A stretch of 64,000 bases of DNA from Flavobacterium hydrophilum (GCF_003202405.1 NZ_QJHL01000003.1:1-64000), one strand, 5' to 3'. Positions 54,828 to 63,934 are shown, counted from the first letter of the stretch. Translations and numbers: made by a program. Notes: generated by a model from the sequence alone, not told the origin.

Positions 54828-55988
54828 ATGGATTCCTCTCAAATCAAACACTTCGATTATATTTTTACCGGAGCAGGTTTATCTGCCTTGATGACTGTTT
54901 ACAAAATGATTCAATCCGGAAAATTCACAGACAAATCAGTTTTGCTACTGGATGAAAATTCAAAAAAAACAAATGACAGAACCTGGTGTTTTTGGTCTGA
55001 AAATCAAACTTTATGGGATTCAGTTATTTCTAAAAAATGGAATTCGGCATCATTCGCTAATGAAGATTTCAGGCGTAATCTAGACTTAAAACCCTATCAA
55101 TACAATCAAATTCGGGGATTAGATTTTTACAATTTTGTTTTGAATGAAATTTCCAAACACTCTAACATTACTTTTCTAAACGAAAAAGTTACCGATATCA
55201 ATGAACTCGAAACACACGTTTTTGTCGGAACAGAAGAGAGCCGTTTTACCTGCAGTTATTTATTCAACAGTATTTATACAAAGGCTTTTGCTGAAAGTCA
55301 AACGAAATATCCAGTTTTGAAACAGCATTTTATAGGCTGGTTTGTAAAATCAGAAAACGAAATCTTTACTCCTGAAAAAGTGATTTTCATGGATTTTTCG
55401 GTAGAGCAAAAAGGAAATACCAGATTTATGTATGTTTTGCCAATTTCCAAAACCGAAGCTTTGGTTGAATATACTTTATTTTCAGAAAATTTGCTTTCAA
55501 AAGAAGAATACGAAAAAGAGATTGAAATTTATCTGAAGAAACTCGGCGTAAGTCAATACAAAATTCTGGAAAAAGAGCAGGGAAGTATCCCAATGACCAG
55601 TTTCCCTTTTTGGAAAAGAAATACAAAACGTGTCCTCAACATCGGAACTGCCGGCGGATGGACAAAGGCGAGTACCGGATATACCTTTAAAAATTCAGAT
55701 AAAAAGTCGTCAAAATTAGTTACCTATCTTCAAAATAAAGACCCAAAAATGTCTTTCTTTCATAAAAAAAGCAAATTTTGGTTTTACGATTTATTGCTTT
55801 TGGACATACTCTACCGCCACAATGAATTAGGAAGTTCAATCTTTTCCTCTTTATTCAAAAAAGGAAATCCCGCTTTAATTTTTAAGTTTTTAGATGAAGA
55901 AACGAGTTTGTTTGAAGATCTTAAAGTGATTTTGAAATGTCCTAAAGTACCGTTTATCAAAGCTTTGTTTAGAGTGATTGCTAAGTGA
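54828..55988 (+). CDS. crtY: Lycopene cyclase family protein
   Basis: A 386-residue flavoprotein of the CrtY/CrtL lycopene cyclase family. The dinucleotide-binding start is FDYIFTGAGLSALMTVYKMI, followed by LLLDENSKKTNDRTWCFW, the RTWCFW motif of the family. Later motifs are QHFIGWFV, MDFSVEQKG, YVLPISKTEALVEYT and GTAGGWTKASTGYTF. It cyclises lycopene ends in carotenoid synthesis. No other carotenoid gene is nearby; it is instead the last gene of the receptor-thioredoxin unit. Start ATG at 54828 rather than the TTG two codons before. Confidence 0.88.
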   Translation: MDSSQIKHFDYIFTGAGLSALMTVYKMIQSGKFTDKSVLLLDENSKKTNDRTWCFWSENQTLWDSVISKKWNSASFANEDFRRNLDLKPYQYNQIRGLDFYNFVLNEISKHSNITFLNEKVTDINELETHVFVGTEESRFTCSYLFNSIYTKAFAESQTKYPVLKQHFIGWFVKSENEIFTPEKVIFMDFSVEQKGNTRFMYVLPISKTEALVEYTLFSENLLSKEEYEKEIEIYLKKLGVSQYKILEKEQGSIPMTSFPFWKRNTKRVLNIGTAGGWTKASTGYTFKNSDKKSSKLVTYLQNKDPKMSFFHKKSKFWFYDLLLLDILYRHNELGSSIFSSLFKKGNPALIFKFLDEETSLFEDLKVILKCPKVPFIKALFRVIAK

Positions 55989-55998
55989 AAATTTCTCA

Positions 55999-56071
55999 CG
56001 CAGATTCTACAGATTAAGCAGATTCTACTGTTACATTAGATAAAAAATCTGTAAAATCTGTAAAATCTGCG
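55999..56071. repeat. Inverted repeat of 9-base units
   Basis: Arms 55999-56024 and 56046-56071 match as inverted repeats at 22 of 26 positions. The left arm is built of CAGATTCTA, CAGATTAAG, CAGATTCTA and the right of AATCTGTAA, AATCTGTAA, AATCTGCGA. There is no T run, so it is not an ordinary terminator. It lies in the gap between crtY and the bacilliredoxin gene. Confidence 0.8.
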
Positions 56072-56255
56072 AGCCAAAAATACATAAGGACTATTGAAGA
56101 TATATCAGGATGTAATTTAGACTTTCGGCTTTATGACTTTCAAACATTCAACTTCCATCAATCGAACTATAACAAAACTTTATACTTCAAATTAACTAGT
56201 TGCGGGGAAACTTTGTAACTTTGCAGTTCAAAAGTAAAATTTAAAAATAAAAAAT

Positions 56256-56666
56256 ATGTATCCACAAGAAATGGTAAAACCAATGGAGGCTGAATTAACA
56301 GCTGCTGGTTTTCAAGATTTACATAGTGCGGAAGCTGTTGATAATGCCATCAAAGCTGAAGGTACCACATTAGTCGTTGTGAATTCTGTTTGCGGTTGTG
56401 CAGCAAGAAATGCACGTCCGGGAGCAAAAATGAGTTTAGAAGGCGCTAAAAAACCAGATCACTTAATTACAGTTTTTGCTGGTGTTGACAAAGAAGCAGT
56501 TGATGCTGCAAGACAACACATGTTTCCTTTTCCTCCATCTTCGCCAAGTATGGCTTTATTCAAAAACGGAGAATTGGTTCACATGTTAGAGCGTCACCAC
56601 ATCGAAGGCCGTCCGGCTGAACTAATTGCTGAGAATTTACAGGATGCTTTTAACGAGTTTTGCTAA
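56256..56666 (+). CDS. BrxA/BrxB family bacilliredoxin
   Basis: A 136-residue cytoplasmic protein. The redox motif CGC lies in [17 protein letters not shown]. Other family features are the start [39 protein letters not shown] and [18 protein letters not shown]. Bacilliredoxins remove low-molecular-weight thiols from proteins. A TAACTTTG -7 element lies at 56216-56223, but without a clear -33 TTG. The gene ends at a clean terminator (56727-56750). Confidence 0.94.
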   Translation: MYPQEMVKPMEAELTAAGFQDLHSAEAVDNAIKAEGTTLVVVNSVCGCAARNARPGAKMSLEGAKKPDHLITVFAGVDKEAVDAARQHMFPFPPSSPSMALFKNGELVHMLERHHIEGRPAELIAENLQDAFNEFC

Positions 56667-56726
56667 TTCTTAAGCTTCTAAGTTTAGGGACAGAGGTCCA
56701 AAGTAACAAAGCGACAAAGATTTTGT

Positions 56727-56750
56727 AAAGCACCTTCGGGTGCTTTTTTT
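56727..56750 (+). terminator. Terminator after the bacilliredoxin gene
   Basis: A perfect 8-bp stem AAAGCACC/GGTGCTTT closed by a TTCG tetraloop and followed by T to 56750. Confidence 0.95.
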
Positions 56751-56787
56751 ATGGATAAAAGTGAAAAAACTTAGAACTTTAGAAGCT

Positions 56788-56818
56788 TTGCCACTTAGAA
56801 CCTTTTTTCCTAACTTTG
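56788..56818 (+). promoter_or_regulatory. Promoter of trhO
   Basis: TTG (56788-56790) and TAACTTTG (56811-56818) are 20 bases apart, 39 bp before the ATG. It lies just after the bacilliredoxin terminator. Confidence 0.62.
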
Positions 56819-56857
56819 CGGCTTCAAAAAATATTCTCAACTTAAACTGTTTATAGC

Positions 56858-58216
56858 ATGCAACTGTACAACACCTTAAGCGCAGAAGAAAGAGCCATCA
56901 TGATTGATGATGCCGGTAAACAACGACTCACGTTGTCTTTCTATGCGTATGCCAAAATTCAAGATCCCAAAAAATTTCGCGATGATTTATTTGTAGCCTG
57001 GAATAAGCTCGATGCTTTAGGCCGAATTTACGTTGCCACAGAAGGAATAAACGCCCAAATGAGTATTCCTGAAGAAAATTTAGAAGCTTTTAGAGCAACT
57101 CTTGAGATTTACGATTTCACGAAAGGCATACGTTTGAATGAAGCTGTAGAACACGATGACCATTCGTTTTTAAAACTGACGATTAAAGTCCGTGATAAAA
57201 TTGTGGCCGACGGTTTAAACGACGAAACTTTTGATGTTACCAATATTGGTGTCCACCTGAAAGCAAAGGAATTTAATGAAATTCTTGATGATCCAAATAC
57301 GATTGTAGTCGATTTTAGAAACCACTACGAAAGTGAAGTGGGACATTTCAAAGGCGCCATTACTCCCGATGTAGAAACTTTCAGGGAAAGTCTGCCAATT
57401 ATCAACGAACAGCTTCAGAATCATAAAGAAGATAAAAATCTGGTAATGTATTGTACCGGTGGAATTCGCTGCGAAAAAGCCAGTGCATATTTTAAGCATC
57501 AGGGATTTAAAAACGTTTACCAGTTAGAAGGCGGAATCATTAATTACGCCAAACAGCTTAAAGAGGAAGGTTTGGAAAGCAAATTCATTGGTAAAAACTT
57601 TGTATTTGATAATCGTCTGGGTGAAAGAATTACAGAAGATATCATTTCGCAATGCCACCAATGCGGAAAACCTTGCGATAACCACACCAATTGTGAGAAT
57701 GACGGATGTCATTTATTGTTCATTCAGTGTGATGAATGTAAATCGGCGATGCAAAACTGCTGTTCTGCAGAATGTCTTGAAGTTGTAAACATGCCTTTGG
57801 TAGATCAGGTAAGACTGAGAGCCGGAAAACAGGTTGGAAATAAAGTTTTCAGAAAAGGAAAATCGGATAATTTAAAATTCAAACATTCAGGAGAACTGCC
57901 AAATGTAGCCTTAGGTGCTGCTGAAAAAGCACTTGACATTCGTCAAAAGGTAAAAATCAAAAAAGTATTGTTAGGAAAAGCAGAACATTATTATGTAAAA
58001 GCGCAAGTTGGACAATTTACTGTTGAAAATAATGAATTGAACAGCGGTGATAAAATCTTAATTTCCGGACCAACAACTGGAGAACAGGAAATGATTTTAG
58101 AAAAATTCATTGTTGACGGAACTGAAACTCAAATAGCTAAAATTGGTGATAAGGTCACTTTTGAAGTGCCATTCAGAATTAGATTGTCTGATAAAATATA
58201 TAAGATTTTAGGATAA
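56858..58216 (+). CDS. trhO: tRNA uridine(34) hydroxylase TrhO with a C-terminal extension
   Basis: A 452-residue rhodanese-related enzyme. The N-terminal domain has LDALGRIYVATEGINAQMSI; the rhodanese domain (about 145-235) has VVDFRNHYESEVGHFKGAI and the active-site Cys199 in YCTGGIRCEKAS. A Cys-rich segment (CHQCGKPC through CDECKSAMQNCC) may bind zinc. TrhO uses O2 to form 5-hydroxyuridine at the wobble position of some tRNAs. This protein is about 100 residues longer than the E. coli enzyme. The extra part ends in a small barrel-like region (ILISGPTTGEQEMILEKF and RIRLSDKIYKI). Confidence 0.92.
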   Translation: MQLYNTLSAEERAIMIDDAGKQRLTLSFYAYAKIQDPKKFRDDLFVAWNKLDALGRIYVATEGINAQMSIPEENLEAFRATLEIYDFTKGIRLNEAVEHDDHSFLKLTIKVRDKIVADGLNDETFDVTNIGVHLKAKEFNEILDDPNTIVVDFRNHYESEVGHFKGAITPDVETFRESLPIINEQLQNHKEDKNLVMYCTGGIRCEKASAYFKHQGFKNVYQLEGGIINYAKQLKEEGLESKFIGKNFVFDNRLGERITEDIISQCHQCGKPCDNHTNCENDGCHLLFIQCDECKSAMQNCCSAECLEVVNMPLVDQVRLRAGKQVGNKVFRKGKSDNLKFKHSGELPNVALGAAEKALDIRQKVKIKKVLLGKAEHYYVKAQVGQFTVENNELNSGDKILISGPTTGEQEMILEKFIVDGTETQIAKIGDKVTFEVPFRIRLSDKIYKILG

Positions 58217-58239
58217 ATTTATTTTAAAACTAATTCAGG

Positions 58240-58273
58240 AAACCTATTTTGTATTTAACAGAATAGGTTTTTT
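58240..58273. terminator. Bidirectional terminator between trhO and a convergent lipoprotein gene
   Basis: A 12-bp stem with one G-U pair (58240-58251 with 58259-58270) around TATTTAA, followed by T on the plus strand. It sits between two converging genes, 23 and 3 bp from their stops. Confidence 0.8.
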
Positions 58274-58276
58274 ATT

Positions 58277-59029
58277 TTATTCGCTGGAAAAATCAAGTTC
58301 ATCAAAGTCTTCAATTTCAGATAACTTAATCAATTTTGTTCTACTGATTTTAGTTTCTTTTTTCTCAAAAATTTCATCATCATCATAAGTGTTTTCATTG
58401 ATGTTTTGGTTTACGATTTTTTTGTGTGTTAGGAAATTGATACTTGTTTCTGTGAGAACAATTGGTCCCCGGTTACTGCTTCCATCGTAACCAATCAACT
58501 CTAAATCATTATTTTGAAGTCTAAATGTATAAGACCAATATCCATATCGGCCGTGACTGTAATTAATAAATAGTTTGTTTTTATCGATTTGAAAGTCGAG
58601 TTCCGGGGCATAATAAACACCGCCATCTTCGTTTTCAGAGGAGAAGCAATTATAATTTTTAACCGCTAATTCATAGCCGCTTTTTTTATTTAAAAGAACG
58701 ATAATTCCTCTGCGATTTCGATCTAATTTACCTCGATATTCATGGGTAATAAATTTACTTTTATCTGTGCCTTTTATAATTAATACACAATCTTCTAATC
58801 CGTCTTTATTTAGATCGCCGTAAATGGTGTCAAAAGGCATATGATTTTTAGGGATAAAATCAGCAAGATTCTTTTTGATTTCGATGGCAGGTTCTTCGAC
58901 TTCGGGAATTTCTTTTAAATCGACAACTTCTGCTTCCTGTGATTTTTTACTTGTTTTAGAATCTTTACAGCTGTTTAATACATAAAGTAGCAGAATTGTT
59001 ATAATAACTAAGCAATATTTCTTGATCAT
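58277..59029 (-). CDS. Hypothetical lipoprotein with an FG-GAP/VCBS-like segment
   Basis: A 250-residue lipoprotein (MIKKYCLVIITILLLYVLNSC). An acidic linker is followed by DTIYGDLNKDGLEDCVLII, which looks like a calcium-binding VCBS/FG-GAP loop, and by GVYYAPELDFQIDKNKLFIN and YWSYTFRLQNNDLELIGYD. The ATG at 59029 starts the leader; the frame extends to 59131 only by running into the neighbour. It follows the next lipoprotein gene by 46 bp on the same strand. Role unknown. Confidence 0.78.
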   Translation of the reverse strand: MIKKYCLVIITILLLYVLNSCKDSKTSKKSQEAEVVDLKEIPEVEEPAIEIKKNLADFIPKNHMPFDTIYGDLNKDGLEDCVLIIKGTDKSKFITHEYRGKLDRNRRGIIVLLNKKSGYELAVKNYNCFSSENEDGGVYYAPELDFQIDKNKLFINYSHGRYGYWSYTFRLQNNDLELIGYDGSSNRGPIVLTETSINFLTHKKIVNQNINENTYDDDEIFEKKETKISRTKLIKLSEIEDFDELDFSSE

Positions 59030-59075
59030 AATCAGGCAATTTTTATATAAGATGAGGGTAGTATTCTGATAATTC

Positions 59076-59618
59076 TTAAATCCCAAATTTAGCATCAATA
59101 TGATGCTTTTCAGCATACGCTTTTCCAGCATTCATTAATTTGGTAAACCTGACATCAGCTTCAGTTTGAGTTGAGGCATCAAAATCGGCTATTGCTTTTT
59201 GAATTTCTTCAGGTGATGCTTTTTCGTCCTTCATTTTAGCAATTGGCAAATAACCTTCCTTTTGTTTTGCAATTACATAAGAAAATAAGTTTTTAGATGC
59301 CTGAAGCATTTCTTTATTGTCATCATCTTCCGTTATATCATTAATTTTTTTTAATTGAATTTCTAAATTTGATATGTTGTATTTAAAAGCATCCTGATAA
59401 GAAGACGGAATCATCTTTTTTTGGCTTTCGTCATAAACCAGAGCTTCAGATTCCAGCTTATTGCTGATTTCCTTACCGCCAAATCGGGATAACAAATTCG
59501 AATTTAGAACGGCAATATCAAAAGTCTTCTCGGGTGAAAAATTGCTGCAGGAAGTAGAAACCAAACTTCCTGTAATTACTACTAAAAATAGGATGGTAGT
59601 ATTTAATATTTTTTTCAT
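59076..59618 (-). CDS. Hypothetical helical lipoprotein
   Basis: A 180-residue lipoprotein (MKKILNTTILFLVVITGSL, lipobox at STSCS). The mature protein is predominantly helical and charged, with ISNLEIQLKKINDITEDDDN and TQTEADVRFTKLMNAGKAY. No family recognised. It lies 18 bp after the ankyrin/SHOCT gene, so it is probably part of the same minus-strand unit. Confidence 0.75.
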   Translation of the reverse strand: MKKILNTTILFLVVITGSLVSTSCSNFSPEKTFDIAVLNSNLLSRFGGKEISNKLESEALVYDESQKKMIPSSYQDAFKYNISNLEIQLKKINDITEDDDNKEMLQASKNLFSYVIAKQKEGYLPIAKMKDEKASPEEIQKAIADFDASTQTEADVRFTKLMNAGKAYAEKHHIDAKFGI

Positions 59619-59636
59619 TTTTAATTCTGTTATTAT

Positions 59637-60980
59637 TTATCCTTTTAATATTTTGCTTTTCTCGCTTTCAAATTCTTCCGAAGTCAGAATTCCGGCATCT
59701 AAAAGTTCTTTTAAATCCAGTAATGCTTTTTTTTTGCCTTCCATAGCATTTCCTGAATCTGTTTTTTGCGGTTCTTCTTTCTGAATTGGTGTTACAACCG
59801 TTCCGGAAGGCGCATATTTCAGAATCAATTCGGTAATTTCATTGAAACCTTTCACGTTCGAATAGTCAATTGCTTTTTGTTCTTTTACGTTTACAATTGA
59901 AGCATCGGCTTTGTTTTCCAATAAATATTTTACCACATCTTTTTTTCCGTTGGCTGCGCTGTAATGCAAAGGCGTATTTCCGGACTCGTCCTGAATATTG
60001 ATGTTGGCTCCGGCTTCAACCAGTAATTTTACCATGCTTAAATTGCCTTTTTTGGTGGCAACATGCAGCAGACTTTCTCCGCCATAAGTATAAGAACTGT
60101 TTAGTGTAAAACTAGAGTCGTTCGAAATATTAGTCGCACTAACAATCCAATCCAAGTAGTCGTTCATAGAAGAAGTATCCTGAGCGACAGGTTTGCTGTA
60201 ATTAACATCAACTCCGTTATCTAAAAACAAGGACACAATCTCCTTTTGATTATTCGCGCAGGCGTACCAAATTGGTGAGTATCCATTATTGTTTGAAGTT
60301 AAAACATCTGCACCTCTTTCGACTAATAATTTAGCCAACATTCGGTTGGTTTCGTAGCAGGCGATTAAAAGTGCATTTTCTCCCGAATGATTTATGTGAT
60401 TAATAGCTGCACCATTATCCAAAAGCAAGGTCACCATCGGAATTGATTTGGTATAACAAGCGTAAATCAAAGGGGTATTTCCTTGTTTATCTGTCACATT
60501 AATATCAGCTCCTTTTTCTAAAAGCAACAGAATTATTTCACGATTTAATTTTGCTGATGCTAATAACAATGGTGTTTCTCCATTGTTATTCAGTAAATTG
60601 ACGTCAACTCCGGCTTCTAGCAACTTTATTGCAATTTCAATTTGAGCTGTCTGGACTGCTAAATGTAAAAGGCTGTTCCCGTATTTATCGTTTTTGGTAA
60701 TTTCGGCACCATTTTCCAAAAGATACAAAGCTGTTTGCTTTTGTTTTTGAAGGCAGGCAAAATACAGAGGCGTTTCTCCCTGATGATCTTCGTAATTAAT
60801 ATCGGCACCGTCTTCGGTCAGGATTTTTACAATATCCAGATACCCTCTGTGAGCGGCATAATGAATTGCGGTTCTTCCTTTTTCGTCTGTATATTTTACA
60901 TCCACTTCTTTATTCTGAAGCAGCAATTCGGCTATTTTTCTGTTTCCGTTTTCGCAGGCAATTATAAATGACATTGACAT
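59637..60980 (-). CDS. Ankyrin-repeat protein with a C-terminal SHOCT-like domain
   Basis: A 447-residue protein. About eleven ankyrin repeats fill residues 1-380, shown by repeated units such as GRTAIHYAAHRGYLDIVKIL, GETPLYFACLQKQKQTALYL and GNTPLHYSAANGKKDVVKYL. The last 35 residues (KKALLDLKELLDAGILTSEE) match a SHOCT oligomerisation domain. There is no signal peptide, so it is probably cytoplasmic. It is 17 bp downstream of a second ankyrin gene and 18 bp upstream of two lipoprotein genes, an organisation that suggests joint function. Confidence 0.9.
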   Translation of the reverse strand: MSMSFIIACENGNRKIAELLLQNKEVDVKYTDEKGRTAIHYAAHRGYLDIVKILTEDGADINYEDHQGETPLYFACLQKQKQTALYLLENGAEITKNDKYGNSLLHLAVQTAQIEIAIKLLEAGVDVNLLNNNGETPLLLASAKLNREIILLLLEKGADINVTDKQGNTPLIYACYTKSIPMVTLLLDNGAAINHINHSGENALLIACYETNRMLAKLLVERGADVLTSNNNGYSPIWYACANNQKEIVSLFLDNGVDVNYSKPVAQDTSSMNDYLDWIVSATNISNDSSFTLNSSYTYGGESLLHVATKKGNLSMVKLLVEAGANINIQDESGNTPLHYSAANGKKDVVKYLLENKADASIVNVKEQKAIDYSNVKGFNEITELILKYAPSGTVVTPIQKEEPQKTDSGNAMEGKKKALLDLKELLDAGILTSEEFESEKSKILKG

Positions 60981-60997
60981 GTATGAGGATTTTAAGT

Positions 60998-62179
60998 TTA
61001 TTGTTTCATCAAAAGTTCTACCGTTTTAATTTTCAGATTATCTCCGGAAGCAAGCATTAAGGCAGTTTCATCTTTATCGTTAGTAATCGAAATATCTGCT
61101 CCTTGTTCCAGTAGTAATTTTACTTTTCGATAGGTTTCTTTCGCCATTTCTGCATCATAGTTAACGTTGTAAGCACATACTTTATGCAAAATGGTATTTC
61201 CATGATTGTCTTGTTCATTGATGTCTAAAGAAACATTACCTAAAACCGATTTCAGGATATCCGATTTCTTTTCTACAATAAAATCAATTCCAGATTTAGG
61301 CTGTCCGTAATATTGTGCACAAAAGTTTACATCAGCGCCATCAGACAATAATCTTTCTAAAAACCGGATATCACTTTCCGAACCAGAAACAGAACTGATA
61401 AAATTAGTCAATAACGTTCGTCCGTCTCTGTTCACAACATTAAAATCAGGTGAAGAAATTGAGGCTAAAGAATCGTACATATCATAAGAAAACTGCTCCG
61501 CAACAGCGTAATAAAAAGCAGTGTTGTCCTGGTTGTCTGTTTCGTTTGGATCTGCACCATTTTCGAGTAAGAACGGAATCAATTCTTTTTTGTTTCTTTT
61601 AACCGCCGATATAAGTGGAGTAGTGCCAACAATGTTTTTTTCGTTAATGTCAACTCCATTTTCCAGAAGCAATTTGATGTATTCTTTTACTTTCTCTGCA
61701 TCTAAACCATAAGTATTTAGTGTTTTGAAAATTAAATTTTCGCCGGCATTGTTTTTATATTGCGTATTTGTACCGAAATCATCAATTAAAACTTTAATAA
61801 TTTTTGGAGAAATACCTTTTTCAAGGAAATATCCCAGCAAAGTCTGATCGCTGATTTCGTCATTAATATTATCTGCTTTTGACATCAATTCTTTGAAAAA
61901 AGAAATCGATTCTTCGTCATCTTTCAGATAAAGACTCAAAGGAGCAAAAATGGATTTGTCAAAACTGTCCAACTCGTAAATATCAGTTTCGATAATACGG
62001 GCATTTATTAATTCTTCTATGAAATCAATTTCTTTGGCTTCAATTATTTTGGCTGCGATTTGAGAAAAATTGTTTTTAAGATATTGTTCATTAAAATTTT
62101 CTCCGTTATTTAGACATTCTCTGGCCTCGTCAAATTTTCCCTGAAAAAGGAAATTTTCAATCTGGTTTTGTGTTTGCAT
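60998..62179 (-). CDS. Ankyrin-repeat protein
   Basis: A 393-residue protein. The N-terminal 90 residues are helical and not ankyrin-like. Ankyrin repeats follow with clear units GTTPLISAVKRNKKELIPFL, NTAFYYAVAEQFSYDMYDSL, GNTILHKVCAYNVNYDAEMA and ETALMLASGDNLKIKTVELL. No signal peptide or SHOCT domain. It is the first gene of the minus-strand ankyrin-lipoprotein unit. It probably mediates protein-protein contacts; partners unknown. Confidence 0.87.
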   Translation of the reverse strand: MQTQNQIENFLFQGKFDEARECLNNGENFNEQYLKNNFSQIAAKIIEAKEIDFIEELINARIIETDIYELDSFDKSIFAPLSLYLKDDEESISFFKELMSKADNINDEISDQTLLGYFLEKGISPKIIKVLIDDFGTNTQYKNNAGENLIFKTLNTYGLDAEKVKEYIKLLLENGVDINEKNIVGTTPLISAVKRNKKELIPFLLENGADPNETDNQDNTAFYYAVAEQFSYDMYDSLASISSPDFNVVNRDGRTLLTNFISSVSGSESDIRFLERLLSDGADVNFCAQYYGQPKSGIDFIVEKKSDILKSVLGNVSLDINEQDNHGNTILHKVCAYNVNYDAEMAKETYRKVKLLLEQGADISITNDKDETALMLASGDNLKIKTVELLMKQ

Positions 62180-62539
62180 TTGAATATATTTAAAAGTGGA
62201 AGTTTAAGATTTTTAATTCAGGTTTCGTTTGTAATTATGGATTTCGAAAACGATGCTGTAAGATAAAACATAAAATTCAGAAATATATTTCAGGATAAAA
62301 ATTTAAAATCACATTTTAACCAACAAAACAAGCGGAATACAATTTTTGAGCAAAAATATCATTAAGCTCGAAGAAAATCTGAAAGCAGAATTATGAAAAA
62401 TAGATGTAATAAAGAGTCATATTTTATTTAACAAACCATTAGTTTTAATCGATAAAATGCAAACTAAAAAAAATACTATCTTTACCGATCAAACGTTTAT
62501 GAACTTAAGTTGCACTTTTGCAACACTACATATAGAATT
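62180..62539. other. Divergent intergenic region, ankyrin unit and ricT
   Basis: This 360-bp gap contains no credible short gene. Visible elements are a 7-2-7 palindrome ATTTTTG-AG-CAAAAAT (62342-62357), whose right arm with the next base reads as TATTTTTG on the minus strand and may be the ankyrin -7 element, and GTTGCA-CTTT-TGCAAC (62509-62524) just before the ricT ATG. No clear plus-strand promoter. Confidence 0.5.
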
Positions 62540-63934
62540 ATGGCATGTACAAGTTGTTCAACCTCAGATGGCGGCGCACCAAAGGGTTGTAAAAATAATG
62601 GGACTTGCGGCACCGACAGCTGCAATAAATTAACGGTTTTTGACTGGCTTTCGAACATGAGCCCGTCAAATGGAGAAGCAATTTTTGATTGTGTTGAGGT
62701 TCGTTTTAAGAACGGCCGCAAGGAATTCTTTAGAAATTCAGAAAAATTAACTTTAAGTATCGGTGATATTGTAGCTACTGTTGCTTCACCCGGACATGAT
62801 ATCGGAATTGTTACTTTGACAGGCGAATTGGTAAAAATTCAAATGAAGAAAAAAGGAGTAAATCCTGAAAGCAATGAAGTTCCCAAAATTTACAGAAAAG
62901 CATCTCAAAAAGATATCGATATCTGGTCAGTAGCTAGAGATCGTGAGGAACCAATGAAAGTTCGTGCCCGTGAATTGGCGATTCAGCATAAGCTGGAAAT
63001 GAAAATTTCGGATATTGAATTTCAGGGTGATGGATCAAAAGCGACGTTTTATTACACTGCAAACGATCGTGTCGATTTTAGAATGCTGATTAAAGATTTT
63101 GCTAAAGAATTCAGTACAAGAGTCGAAATGAAACAAGTTGGTTTCCGTCAGGAAGCAGCCCGTTTAGGAGGAATCGGTTCTTGTGGCCGTGAACTTTGCT
63201 GTTCTACCTGGTTAACTGATTTTAGAAGTGTAAATACTTCAGCAGCGCGTTACCAACAGCTTTCGCTAAACCCTCAAAAATTAGCAGGACAATGCGGAAA
63301 ATTGAAATGCTGTCTAAATTATGAATTAGACACGTATATGGATGCATTGAAAGACTTCCCGGATTACGATACTAAATTAGTGACCGAAAAAGGAGATGCA
63401 ATCTGTCAAAAACAGGATATTTTTAAAGGATTAATGTGGTTTGCTTACACGAATAATTTTGCAAACTGGCACGTTTTGAAAATCGATCAGGTAAAAGAAA
63501 TTATTGCCGAAAATAAACAGAAAAATAAAGTTTCTTCACTGGAAGATTTTGCTATCGAAGTAATTGCAGAACCTGAAAAAGACTTCAATAATGCAATGGG
63601 TCAGGAAAGTTTAACACGTTTTGATCAGCCTAAAAAGAAGAAAAAACCAAACAGAAAACGCAAAAATGCTGAAACTGCAGGTGTTGTGACTCAAACAAAG
63701 CCGCAGCAGGATAAAAACCACAATAATAATCCAAAACCATCAGGAAATAATAAACCTTCCGGAGGAAATCAAAATCAGCAGAACAAACAAGCTAATCCGA
63801 ACAATCAAAATAACCAGAACAAACCGAATAATAATAAAAAACCAAATCATTCGAATAAGCCCAAATCGAATGATAATAAACCAGCTGAACCTAGAAAACC
63901 TATAATTATTACTAAAAATGAGAATAAAAAATAG
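62540..63934 (+). CDS. ricT: PSP1/RicT family protein with a low-complexity tail
   Basis: A 464-residue cytoplasmic protein. It begins with a Cys-rich segment (MACTSCSTSDGGAPKGCKNN), unusual among RicT proteins outside Bacteroidetes. The PSP1 core (about 55-310) has YRKASQKDIDIWSVARDREE, FYYTANDRVDFRMLIKD, VGFRQEAARLGGIGSCGREL with CC, and AGQCGKLKCCLNYE. The last 100 residues are Lys/Asn/Pro/Gln-rich and likely disordered. RicT (YaaT) in Bacillus acts in RNA processing with an Fe-S complex; the Cys motifs agree with cluster binding. The start gives MACTSC; the frame upstream to a TTG at 62510 is rejected. It overlaps gldH. Confidence 0.87.
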   Translation: MACTSCSTSDGGAPKGCKNNGTCGTDSCNKLTVFDWLSNMSPSNGEAIFDCVEVRFKNGRKEFFRNSEKLTLSIGDIVATVASPGHDIGIVTLTGELVKIQMKKKGVNPESNEVPKIYRKASQKDIDIWSVARDREEPMKVRARELAIQHKLEMKISDIEFQGDGSKATFYYTANDRVDFRMLIKDFAKEFSTRVEMKQVGFRQEAARLGGIGSCGRELCCSTWLTDFRSVNTSAARYQQLSLNPQKLAGQCGKLKCCLNYELDTYMDALKDFPDYDTKLVTEKGDAICQKQDIFKGLMWFAYTNNFANWHVLKIDQVKEIIAENKQKNKVSSLEDFAIEVIAEPEKDFNNAMGQESLTRFDQPKKKKKPNRKRKNAETAGVVTQTKPQQDKNHNNNPKPSGNNKPSGGNQNQQNKQANPNNQNNQNKPNNNKKPNHSNKPKSNDNKPAEPRKPIIITKNENKK

